This document shows positions 9,113 through 15,900 of a stretch of DNA of 64,000 nucleotides, piece after piece (the first letter of the stretch is position 1; the number at the start of each line of letters is the position of its first letter). Under the pieces are notes generated by a model that worked only from the letters and a program-made list of their open reading frames with translations, ran no database searches and was not told the origin of the DNA. The DNA is from Aeromicrobium sp. IC_218. GTDB taxonomy: Bacteria > Actinomycetota > Actinomycetes > Propionibacteriales > Nocardioidaceae. The position numbers were made by a program, and so were the translations under genes. Location of the stretch: the NCBI RefSeq assembly GCF_004336805.1, contig NZ_SJXM01000009.1, forward strand, positions 62,001-126,000, given 5' to 3'.

Positions 9113-9634
9113 TCAGGCGTCGCGGCGCGCGAGGTCGCGGACGGCGGTCGCGAGACGGGGCGGCGCGTCGTCGCGCAGCATCGCGTGCTCCAGCCGGACG
9201 TCGCCCCGGGCCCGCCCGCGCTCGATGACCAGGCGGATCTCGTCCAGGTCGGCGTCGGAGGAGAGCACGAGCAGCGCCGACGTGCCCGGTACGAGCCCGT
9301 CGCGGACGTCGGCCAGGAAGTCGCGCTCGATGCCCGTGCCGGCCAGACGCGTGGCCAGCAGGTCCAGGCCGGCCGCGGGGGTGCCCGGCGTCGAGCCGGC
9401 GACGAGCACGGCCACCAGGGGTCCGAGGACCGACTCCGGTCCGCGAGCCCAGGGCCCGCGGTGCCGCAGGTGGACGACCCGGGGCGCATGGGCGCCGCGC
9501 ACCCACGTCACGGTGACGGCGTCGACGACGGTGACGTGACCACGTTGCTGCAGGTCGCGGAGGCGCACCTCGCCGGCGGCCGCACCTCGCGGCGAGTCGT
9601 AGTGCCACACGGTCAGCGCGCTCGTACCGGGCAC
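9113..9634 (-). CDS. DUF1269-like protein, variant without glycine zipper
   Basis: A 173-residue protein related to the DUF1269 protein at 13623-14120. Both start with LTVW-x-[YF]-DSP, have a VTV-x-D-A-x-TV-[ST]-W strand, then VPGTSAL/TPGTSAL and a C-terminal half for predicting membrane or protein contact. In this copy the central Gly/Ala-rich segment that forms a glycine-zipper helix in the paralogue is replaced by a less regular stretch (GPLVAVLVAG). The GTG at 9634 is preferred because GGGAGGG lies 7 nt upstream. It follows the DUF7144 gene at 9666 by 31 bp and is probably co-transcribed from operator C. Confidence 0.7.
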   Translation of the reverse strand: MPGTSALTVWHYDSPRGAAAGEVRLRDLQQRGHVTVVDAVTVTWVRGAHAPRVVHLRHRGPWARGPESVLGPLVAVLVAGSTPGTPAAGLDLLATRLAGTGIERDFLADVRDGLVPGTSALLVLSSDADLDEIRLVIERGRARGDVRLEHAMLRDDAPPRLATAVRDLARRDA

Positions 9635-9665
9635 GATCAGTCCCTCCCGCACGCCGGTCCGGGCC

Positions 9666-10082
9666 TCACTCGTCGGCGATGAGCCGGCACAGCGACCACA
9701 GCACGAGCACGTGGAACGCGACGGCGGCGAGCGCCCAGAACGGGAAGTACGGGACGAACAGGAAGCTGACCACCGCGCCGACGACGGCCAGCAGCAGCCC
9801 GGCCATGCGGGCCCAGCGCGCACCCATCAGCAGTGCCCCGCCCACGAGCGTCGTGAGGGCACCGACGGTGACGTGCACCCAGCCCCAGGTCTTCAGGTCC
9901 AGCTCGGCGAAGTACCGCGGGCGTCCGGTGAACAGGTCGTCCCCGGCCAGGGCGGCGACGCCCTCGAGCGCCATCATGATGCCGACCGTCGCGAGCAGGA
10001 ACCCGGCGAACGCGGCGGTCTCCCAGGCGAGGCCGCCGGGTCGAGGACGAGCGCCCTCGGTGGTGGGTGCGCTGGTGGTCAT
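9666..10082 (-). CDS. DUF7144 family four-helix membrane protein (copy 2)
   Basis: A 138-residue protein with four membrane helices and the family motifs GVAAL, LKTWGWVHVTVGAL and FVPYFPFWALAAVAFHVLVLWSLC. The conserved WGWVH followed by a helix, and the aromatic/proline loop before the last helix, are shared with the copies at 8188 and 13026. It is the first gene of a unit that probably includes the DUF1269-like gene. The ATG lies 64 bp downstream of operator C. No catalytic residue stands out; a structural or small-ion role in the membrane is possible but unproven. Confidence 0.85.
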   Translation of the reverse strand: MTTSAPTTEGARPRPGGLAWETAAFAGFLLATVGIMMALEGVAALAGDDLFTGRPRYFAELDLKTWGWVHVTVGALTTLVGGALLMGARWARMAGLLLAVVGAVVSFLFVPYFPFWALAAVAFHVLVLWSLCRLIADE

Positions 10083-10146
10083 GGTCCCTCCGGTCGTCGA
10101 CGGGGGTGGATGCGTCGCACCGTAAGGCCGTCACCGCGCCCACGGG

Positions 10147-10165
10147 CTCGCCCGAACAAGGCGAG
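10147..10165 (-). promoter_or_regulatory. Island operator C
   Basis: CTCGCCCGAACAAGGCGAG has the invariant CTCNCCCG half and a CTCGCC/GGCGAG palindrome. On the minus strand a TACGGT -10-like hexamer (10124-10119) begins exactly 22 nt downstream, ahead of the DUF7144 gene (copy 2). Confidence 0.7.
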
Positions 10166-10178
10166 TGCGGTCAGCAGG

Positions 10179-12848
10179 TCACAGCAGGTGCTGCGTCCGG
10201 GCGACGGCCAGGGCCTCGCTACGACGGGAGACGGAGAGCTTCGCGTACAGGTTGGACACGTGCGTCTTCACGGTGTTCTCCGACACGACGAGGGTCGCCG
10301 CGATGTCCGCGTACGTGGCGCCCCGGGCGAGCTCGGCCAGCACGTCGCGCTCGCGCGAGCTCAGCCCGACGTGGGCGACCGGCTGCGTGGCTCGTTCCCG
10401 CTCGGCCTGGGTCGCGATAGCCGGCGCGAAGGTCGCTGTCGTGTCCGGCAGACCCGTCCGGGCTGCGACGAGCATCGCGAGCCACGAGCTCGCCGCCGGC
10501 GCGTCCCGCTCGGCGAGGACGTCGAGCAGCGTCGACAACGGCGTGCCGTGCCGTGACCAGCCGAGGAACGGCACCGCGTTGTTGCGGACGGCCGTGCCGA
10601 CGACCGCGTCCCGCAGGTCGTCCAGCGCGGACTCGCGGTCGCCCAGGACGTCGAGCAGCTGCGCCCGGCAGGTGAGGGCCAGCTCGCGGGAGGCGGGCTG
10701 GGCGAACCGGGCCGACGAGACGGCCTCGGTGAACCGCGCGACCGCGGTCCGGACGTCGCCGCTGAGGTCGGCGTCGAGGCCGCGGGCCAGGGCCAGCTCG
10801 CCGGGCGCGTCGACGTCCGAGAGCTCGCTCTCGACCGCGCGCAGACCGGGCCGGTCGAGGGTCAGGTAGGCCAGGAACGCCCGCTCGACGAGCACCACGG
10901 TCCGCAGGTGGTCCGGGAGCGCGCCGGCACCGCCGGGCACGTCGAGCGGGACCGACAGGATGCGCTCGGCCTCGTGGACCGAGCCGGCGCGCAGGGCCAG
11001 TCGTGACTGCAGCAGGCGCAGCCAGAACCGGGTGGCGGGGTCGGCGGGGTGGGCGGCCACCGTGTCCGGAGGGACGGCCAGCGGGTCGGACGGCCACGGC
11101 AGCCCGGGGAGCCCGGCCAGGAGCAGCGCGACAGCGACCCGCGTCCGCGCGTACCGCGGTTGCCACGCGGGGGAGCGGTCGAGCATGGCCGCGGCCTGGC
11201 GCGCGACCTCGGTGCAGGCGCGTTCTCGACCGAGCATGTACTCGGTCAGCGCGAGGTGGGTGGTGGCAGCCAGGCGGAGCGCGGGCAGGTCGCGGGTGCG
11301 ACCCAGCTCGATCGCGGACGTCAGGTTGCGTTCGGCGGTCGTCAGGTCGCCGGTCCAGTTCTGCGTGATGCCCAGCTCGGTCAGCAGCTGGGGGAGCAGC
11401 GCGTGGTCGACGGCACCGGTGGCCGGGGACGCCGTCACGTCGTCGGCGAGACGCTGGGCGTCGGCGACCGCACCGGTGAGGGGCAGCAGACCGAGCCGGG
11501 CGAGCACCAGCCCGGTGAGCGCGAGGACCATCCGGCGCGACGGGGTGTCGGGCTCGTGGGTCCCGGCCGGAAGTGCACGCAGCCGCTCGCTCCAGCGACG
11601 GGCGGAGGCGGTGTCACCCGCGACCCAGCGCTCCAGGGCGACGGCGAGCCAGGCGTCCGGCTCGGCCTCCACGTCGCCGGCCTGGTCACGGGCGAACCGG
11701 GCGATGGCGGCGCCCTGCCCGCGCATGAGCATCGTGACGCCCTCGCGACCGAGGAGCCGTGCGGCCTGCTCGTGGTCGTGCACCGCGACGAGACGCCCGA
11801 ACGCCAGCTCGACGTCGCCACGGGCCACGTCGAGCGCGACCGCGCGGGTCACGGTTGCGCGGGCCCGCACGACGTCCACGCCACCGGAGACGAGCCGACG
11901 GCGGACGACCTCGACGAGCAGCGGATGTATGCGGAACCGGGCGTCGGGGTCGAGGGCGAACGGTCCCTCGACCGACGCCCCGTCGAGGCGGGTGACGAGC
12001 AGGCCGGTGCTCTGCAGCTGGCCCAGGAGCTCACCGGCGTCCTGGTCGCCGGACAGGTGCACGGCCGTCGCGGGCGTGACCACCTGCTCCGGTGCGATGC
12101 ACAGCAGCAGGTGACGCTCGCGCGGCGTCAGCGACGCGAACACCTCGCCGATGACCGGGCCGGCGATGCCGGTCGCGCCACGCGCGTAGCGCTGCGCGGC
12201 CGCGACGGGGTCCGCCGCGGTGGCGACCGCACGGGCCATCAGCACCACGGCCGCGCACCAGCCCTCGGCGTGCCGGGTGATCGTCTCGACGACGGCGGGG
12301 GAGTCCGTCCGCACGTGCGCGGCGACCAGCTCGGCCGCCTCGTCGTCGTCCAGGCGCAGCACGTCGCCGCGGAGCAGGCTGAGGTGCCCGAGCAGCTCCG
12401 GCACGAGTCGGCGGATCGGCAGGTCCCAGCGGCTCAGCAGCACGACGCGCATCGAGGCGGGGTCCGTCGAGAGCCGGTGCTCGAGCAGGTCGAGCGCCTC
12501 GCTGGGCAGCAGGTGGGCGTCGTCGACCACCACCACGCGGGGGCCGGACCCGTCGGACGCAGCCAGGTCGAGCTGCTCGGCCAGCCGCTCGGCGTCCCAC
12601 TGCGGGTCCGCCTGCACCCAGCCGACCGGGGCCCGGTGCCGCAGCCTCGCCCAGCCGCCGACGCCGAGCGTCTTCCCCGTGCCCGCCGGGGCGACGAGCA
12701 GCGTGAGCGGACCCCGGACCGCCGCGTCGAGACGGTCGAACAGCGCGCGGCGCCGGACGTACGCCCGGGGCAGGTGGGGCGGGGCCCCGCCGGGACGTTC
12801 CGCCGGTTCGAGGATCCTTGTCCGTTCTTGCTGTCGTTCGTCAACCAT
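10179..12848 (-). CDS. MalT-like LuxR-family STAND ATPase regulator
   Basis: An 889-residue large ATP-binding LuxR regulator. It has Walker A APAGTGKT (53-60), a Walker B-like VVVVDDAHLL near 118-127, a winged-helix region, a long TPR-rich middle (about 400-800) and a C-terminal LuxR helix-turn-helix (LSSRERDVLAELARG and TVKTHVSNLYAKLSVSRR). In the MalT family an inducer and ATP trigger oligomerisation and activation of target promoters. The ATG at 12848 is preceded by GGGAGGGAG; an upstream in-frame ATG has poorer support. Lying in the middle of the operator-bearing genes, it is my first candidate for the island's activator. Its own promoter region shows no copy of the palindrome. Confidence 0.9.
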   Translation of the reverse strand: MVDERQQERTRILEPAERPGGAPPHLPRAYVRRRALFDRLDAAVRGPLTLLVAPAGTGKTLGVGGWARLRHRAPVGWVQADPQWDAERLAEQLDLAASDGSGPRVVVVDDAHLLPSEALDLLEHRLSTDPASMRVVLLSRWDLPIRRLVPELLGHLSLLRGDVLRLDDDEAAELVAAHVRTDSPAVVETITRHAEGWCAAVVLMARAVATAADPVAAAQRYARGATGIAGPVIGEVFASLTPRERHLLLCIAPEQVVTPATAVHLSGDQDAGELLGQLQSTGLLVTRLDGASVEGPFALDPDARFRIHPLLVEVVRRRLVSGGVDVVRARATVTRAVALDVARGDVELAFGRLVAVHDHEQAARLLGREGVTMLMRGQGAAIARFARDQAGDVEAEPDAWLAVALERWVAGDTASARRWSERLRALPAGTHEPDTPSRRMVLALTGLVLARLGLLPLTGAVADAQRLADDVTASPATGAVDHALLPQLLTELGITQNWTGDLTTAERNLTSAIELGRTRDLPALRLAATTHLALTEYMLGRERACTEVARQAAAMLDRSPAWQPRYARTRVAVALLLAGLPGLPWPSDPLAVPPDTVAAHPADPATRFWLRLLQSRLALRAGSVHEAERILSVPLDVPGGAGALPDHLRTVVLVERAFLAYLTLDRPGLRAVESELSDVDAPGELALARGLDADLSGDVRTAVARFTEAVSSARFAQPASRELALTCRAQLLDVLGDRESALDDLRDAVVGTAVRNNAVPFLGWSRHGTPLSTLLDVLAERDAPAASSWLAMLVAARTGLPDTTATFAPAIATQAERERATQPVAHVGLSSRERDVLAELARGATYADIAATLVVSENTVKTHVSNLYAKLSVSRRSEALAVARTQHLL

Positions 12849-12969
12849 GACCGGGCTCCCTCCCGGGTCGTCCACGCTCGGAACGATGATCCGCGGGTTC
12901 CTGGCGCGCTGGACAGGACGGCCGAGACCGTCCCTGTCAGCCACCGTACGCACGCGCGGGTCCGATCGG

Positions 12970-12990
12970 CCTCGTCCACGGCGGACGAGG
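12970..12990 (-). terminator. Hairpin downstream of DUF7144 copy 3
   Basis: CCTCGTCC and GGACGAGG pair perfectly around ACGGC. The hairpin lies 35 bp past the stop of the 13026-13445 gene, in the direction of its transcription, and before the LuxR gene. No T-tract is present. Confidence 0.45.
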
Positions 12991-13025
12991 AGCGCGGTGT
13001 CGTCCGCCCGGGCGCGGGCGGTCGG

Positions 13026-13445
13026 TCACAACCGGGTGCCGCGGCTGACCTGCGTGCACAGCGCCCAGATGACGGCGACGTTGAACACGATGATCGCCAG
13101 CGACCACCACGGGTAGTAGGGCAGGAACACGAAGTTGCTGACGCACGCCAGGGCCGCCACGACGACACCGGCGATGCGGGCGACGTCGTTGCCGACCAGG
13201 ATGCCGATCGCGACGAGCACGGCGATCACGCCGACGACGAGGTGGACCCAGCCCCACGTCGTGACGTCCAGCTCGTACGTGTACTTCGGGCCGTCGACGA
13301 ACACCTCGTCCTCGCCGATGGCGGCCAACCCCTGCAGCACCTGGAACAGTCCGACGATCGCCAGCATGAAGCCGGCGAAGGCCGTGACGCCCAGCGCCAC
13401 CAGCTCCGACGTCGATCCGTCCAGTCGTGAGGTGCTCGTGCTCAT
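13026..13445 (-). CDS. DUF7144 family four-helix membrane protein (copy 3)
   Basis: A 139-residue protein and the clearest of the three DUF7144 paralogues. Helix 1 ends in VLQGLAAIGEDE, TTWGWVHLVVGVIAVL opens helix 2, helix 3 is AGVVVAALACVSNFV, and helix 4 follows LPYYPWWSLA. It has its own promoter with operator D 76 bp upstream of the ATG and TAGCCT as a -10 box, and a hairpin downstream, so it is probably monocistronic. Three copies within 5 kb, each in an operator-controlled unit, suggest the family is central to what this island does. The molecular function is unknown. Confidence 0.85.
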   Translation of the reverse strand: MSTSTSRLDGSTSELVALGVTAFAGFMLAIVGLFQVLQGLAAIGEDEVFVDGPKYTYELDVTTWGWVHLVVGVIAVLVAIGILVGNDVARIAGVVVAALACVSNFVFLPYYPWWSLAIIVFNVAVIWALCTQVSRGTRL

Positions 13446-13521
13446 CGGTGCCTCCCGGTTCGTGCCGGCGACGGTCCCGCCGGCCGTGGTCGCAGGCTAG
13501 GGACGCGCGAGGCGCCCGGAC

Positions 13522-13540
13522 CTCACCCGCAACGGGCGAG
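13522..13540 (-). promoter_or_regulatory. Island operator D
   Basis: CTCACCCGCAACGGGCGAG is the best palindrome of the set (7 of 8 arm positions). On the minus strand TAGCCT (13499-13494) begins 22 nt downstream and makes a good actinobacterial -10 box. The place of a -35 box is taken by the edge of the palindrome (GGTCCG), as expected for an activator-dependent promoter. Confidence 0.75.
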
Positions 13541-13576
13541 TCCAGGCGTCGGGAGCGGTCCCTGGACGGACGCGGT

Positions 13577-13606
13577 CCGGCCCGGGACCTCGTGGTCCCG
13601 GGCCGG
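13577..13606 (-). terminator. Perfect 13-bp hairpin after the DUF1269 gene
   Basis: CCGGCCCGGGACC, loop TCGT, then the exact reverse complement, 16 bp beyond the stop of the 13623-14120 gene. It lies between that gene and operator D and has no T-tract. Confidence 0.65.
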
Positions 13607-13622
13607 CGCTGGGCGCTGGGGA

Positions 13623-14120
13623 TCAGGCGTCGGCGAAGACCTGACGCAGCGCCTGCTCCTGGTCCTCGGACAGGTGCGTGAAGATGAGGTCCGAGGGCTG
13701 GTGGCTGGCGAAGGCGTCCTTCACCTTGTCGATCACCGCGTCGGACGTCATCACGAACAGGGCCGAGGTGCCGGGGGTCACCTGGTCCCGGACCTTGTTG
13801 ATGAACCCGTCGTCGATGCCGACGTCGGAGAGCGAGCCGGCCAGCGCGCCGGTGGCGGCGCCCACCGCGGCTCCGAGCAGCGGCACGAAGAAGATGAGGC
13901 CGAAGAGCATGCCCCAGAACGCGCCGCCGAGCGCCCCGACGCCGGTGGTCGGCGTCCCTTGGTGCGTCTTCGGCTTCTTGCGTCCCTGCTCCCACGAGAC
14001 GGTGGCCGAGTCCAGCACGGTGATCACGTTCTGCTTGGCCAGCTGCTGCAACGTGCGTGCCGCCTCGTCGGCGCCGGACGGGGAGTCGAACTTCCAGACG
14101 GTGAGAGTGGCCTGTGCCAT
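13623..14120 (-). CDS. DUF1269 family protein with glycine-zipper helix
   Basis: A 165-residue protein. Strand-forming ends (LTVWKFDSP at 6-14; PGTSALFVMTSD near 118) flank a central Gly/Ala/Phe-rich segment (about 60-98; GVGALGGAFWGMLFGLIFF and GAAVGAATGALAG) that looks like a glycine-zipper membrane helix pair. DUF1269 proteins are widespread and uncharacterised; many lie near stress or ion-transport genes. The ATG at 14120 is preceded by AGGAGCAGCG. It is probably monocistronic, with operator E upstream and a hairpin downstream. The paralogue at 9113 has lost the zipper. Confidence 0.85.
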   Translation of the reverse strand: MAQATLTVWKFDSPSGADEAARTLQQLAKQNVITVLDSATVSWEQGRKKPKTHQGTPTTGVGALGGAFWGMLFGLIFFVPLLGAAVGAATGALAGSLSDVGIDDGFINKVRDQVTPGTSALFVMTSDAVIDKVKDAFASHQPSDLIFTHLSEDQEQALRQVFADA

Positions 14121-14205
14121 CGCTGCTCCTGGGTGTGGGTGCGACGCCGGGCGTCGCGGTCGGTCGGTTGACGTCCTCAGTCCATCCACGACGCCCGGGC
14201 CCGGC

Positions 14206-14224
14206 CTCCCCCGTGAGGGGTGAA
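14206..14224 (-). promoter_or_regulatory. Island operator E (weaker)
   Basis: CTCCCCCGTGAGGGGTGAA keeps the CTCNCCCG half but pairs at only 5 of 8 arm positions. A TGGACT hexamer (14184-14179, minus strand) begins 21 nt downstream, before the DUF1269 gene. The position and conserved half support it; the sequence alone would not. Confidence 0.5.
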
Positions 14225-14240
14225 CGTGGGCGGCGTCGGG

Positions 14241-14828
14241 TCAGGTCCGGGCCGTCCGGTCGTCGTCGGCGTCGTGGCTGCGGACGGACTGCGCCCGGTG
14301 GCCGGCGAGGGTGAGCGCGACCCAGGCGAGGGCGAACAGCACGGCGGCGCCGCCGGACTCGGGCCGCCAGAGCAGGTCCGCGTCGCCGTCGAGCAGCCGG
14401 CCGAGGCCGGACAGCAGCAGGGCGGCACCGGCGAGGGCGGTGCCCCAGCGCAGGAACCGGACGCGGAACCGGTTCGCGAGCAGGCCGCCGAGCACCGCGA
14501 CGGTGGGGACGAACACGGCCGCCAGCACCCAGCTCGTCCGGTCGTCGCCGCCGGAGGAGTCCGCGAGCACGAAGACCTTGGCACCCACGACGGCACCGAC
14601 GCAGGCGCCCCCGACGAAGAAGACGAAGGCCGCCATGAGGAACATGCCGGCCAGGGCGAGACCGGCCCCGCAGGCCGACACCAGCAACGCCGTGCCGGTG
14701 GAGGCGTGGAACGCCTCGGCGAGCAGCCAGCCCGCGCCGAACCCGGCGACGAGCACTCCCGCGCGGACCGACACCACGCCGAAGAAGCACAGGACCGCGC
14801 CGAGCACCACCAGCACGAGCTCGCTCAT
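14241..14828 (-). CDS. DUF4203/TMEM198-like membrane protein
   Basis: A 195-residue protein with about seven hydrophobic helices and a short acidic C-terminal tail (SHDADDDRTART). Small-residue helices (GAVLCFFGVVSVRAGVLVAG, FVGGACVGAVVGAK) resemble the DUF4203/TMEM198 group, whose function is unknown. The ATG at 14828 lies 61 bp downstream of operator F and is separated from the divergent gene at 15064 by that operator. The assignment to DUF4203 rests on general pattern only. Confidence 0.65.
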   Translation of the reverse strand: MSELVLVVLGAVLCFFGVVSVRAGVLVAGFGAGWLLAEAFHASTGTALLVSACGAGLALAGMFLMAAFVFFVGGACVGAVVGAKVFVLADSSGGDDRTSWVLAAVFVPTVAVLGGLLANRFRVRFLRWGTALAGAALLLSGLGRLLDGDADLLWRPESGGAAVLFALAWVALTLAGHRAQSVRSHDADDDRTART

Positions 14829-14889
14829 CGTGGGCCTCCCGGCGGTCGTCGTCCGGACGCCATGGTGGTGCGCCGCGGCGTGAAGGGTG

Positions 14890-14908
14890 CTCGCCCGATT
14901 CCGGTGAG
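14890..14908. promoter_or_regulatory. Island operator F, apparently bidirectional
   Basis: CTCGCCCGATTCCGGTGAG lies in a divergent intergenic region. On the minus strand CACCAT (14867-14862) begins 22 nt away, ahead of the 14241-14828 gene. On the plus strand TACGGT (14931-14936) also begins exactly 22 nt away, ahead of the 15064 gene. The same spacing on both sides suggests that one bound dimer could activate both promoters. Confidence 0.65.
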
Positions 14909-14930
14909 CCAGCGTCGAGGACCCGAGCCG

Positions 14931-14936
14931 TACGGT
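14931..14936 (+). promoter_or_regulatory. -10 box for the 15064 operon
   Basis: TACGGT fits the actinobacterial TANNNT -10 pattern and is identical to the -10 box after operator C. It is 22 nt from operator F. Transcription would start near 14943, leaving an untranslated leader of about 120 nt. Confidence 0.5.
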
Positions 14937-15063
14937 CACGGGGACGTCGGTGACCGGCAGGGACACCTGACGGGGCGGCCGTCGACGAGGTTCGAGCCAC
15001 CAGCCGGACGCCGGCCGCAGGCCCGGCCGTCGCCTCGGCGAGGGAACGACACGGGGAGCGACG

Positions 15064-15282
15064 ATGAGGGGCGAGGCGATGGCGAGGATGCTGATCCGGG
15101 TCGACGCCGACCTCAACGAGGACCTGCTCACCGCCTTCCCGCAGCTGGTCGCCCGCCACCACCCGGCCTCGACCACGCTGAGCGGGGACGTCGCCGACCA
15201 GCAGGAGCTGCAGGGCATCCTCAACCTGCTGACGTCGTTGGGCGTGGACGTCGTCGAGGTCGTCACGATCCCCGAGGCCTGA
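15064..15282 (+). CDS. Small hypothetical protein, 72 residues
   Basis: I do not recognise a named family. The protein has a VLIR-type opening strand (MLIRVDADLNEDLLTAF), a central helix and a closing VDVVEVVTIP strand, suggesting a small alpha/beta fold. Three in-frame ATGs (15064, 15079, 15088) are possible. The first has GGGGAG upstream, and the second has GAGGGG at a slightly better distance and would give 67 residues. It is followed after 3 bp by the K+ channel gene, so a regulatory or accessory role for the channel is possible but not shown. Confidence 0.65.
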   Translation: MRGEAMARMLIRVDADLNEDLLTAFPQLVARHHPASTTLSGDVADQQELQGILNLLTSLGVDVVEVVTIPEA

Positions 15283-15285
15283 TCG

Positions 15286-15819
15286 GTGGACGGCACGCGC
15301 TGGCTGCGCCTCGGGACGGTCGTCGGCCTGCTCCTCGCCCTGTTCATGACGGTGCCCGTGCGTCCCGGTGACGGCGGGACGACGGTGGTCCGGTCGCTCG
15401 GCGCCCTGCTGCTGCTCGTCCTGGCCACGGCCGTGCTGCTGTGGCAGCTGCGCCTGACCGCCGAGGACGGCGACCGGCGGGTGGACGGGCTGGTCGCGTC
15501 GGTGGGGCTGGTGGTCATGGCGTTCGCGCTGGGGTTCTACGCGCTGGAGGTGCACCGGCCGGGCGAGGTCGCCGGGCTCACGACGCGGGTCGACGCGCTG
15601 TACTTCACCTGCTCGACGATGCTCACGATCGGTTACGGCGACGTCCACGCCGTCGGGCAGGGGGCTCGCGTGCTGGTGCTCGTCCAGATGCTCGTCGACA
15701 TCGTGCTGGTCGCGGCCGCCGGGAGCCTGCTCGCCAACCGCCTGCGCGAGCGCGCCCGGGCGCGGGCCCGGCGCGGCGAGCCCGAGGACGTGGCGGGCGA
15801 GCCGGCGCGCGACCGGTGA
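15286..15819 (+). CDS. Small potassium channel (Ion_trans_2 type)
   Basis: A 177-residue protein with four hydrophobic helices. Before the last helix lies a pore loop with the K+ selectivity filter TIGYGD (about 113-118), preceded by TCSTM as in KcsA-like channels. Helices 1-2 (about 7-23 and 37-55) form an extra N-terminal pair. The C-terminus is a short basic, then acidic tail (RERARARARR) with no RCK nucleotide-binding domain. It would conduct K+ passively across the plasma membrane as a tetramer. The GTG start lies 3 bp after the upstream stop, and the pair is driven from operator F, which ties K+ flux to this regulon. Confidence 0.85.
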   Translation: MDGTRWLRLGTVVGLLLALFMTVPVRPGDGGTTVVRSLGALLLLVLATAVLLWQLRLTAEDGDRRVDGLVASVGLVVMAFALGFYALEVHRPGEVAGLTTRVDALYFTCSTMLTIGYGDVHAVGQGARVLVLVQMLVDIVLVAAAGSLLANRLRERARARARRGEPEDVAGEPARDR

Positions 15820-15887
15820 GGTGCGTGGCCGCGATGCCGACGCCCGGCTCGTGGCGCCGGTCACGGACGCGGGGCCGTGGTCGCCGC

Positions 15888-15893
15888 TAGTGT
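15888..15893 (+). promoter_or_regulatory. -10 box, leaderless promoter for the CPBP gene
   Basis: TAGTGT ends 7 nt before the ATG at 15901, with no ribosome-binding site between. A transcript starting near the A of the ATG would be leaderless, a common arrangement in actinobacteria. Confidence 0.45.
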
Positions 15894-15900
15894 CCGCGCC

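Noticed and set aside
5866-14908. Island palindromes as DosR/DevR boxes
   Set aside because: The DosR consensus has GGGAC-type arms with an AT-rich centre. These sites have CTCNCCCG arms and no such centre.
14988-15008. A GGTTCGA-like stretch suggesting a tRNA T-arm
   Set aside because: No matching acceptor, D or anticodon arms surround it.
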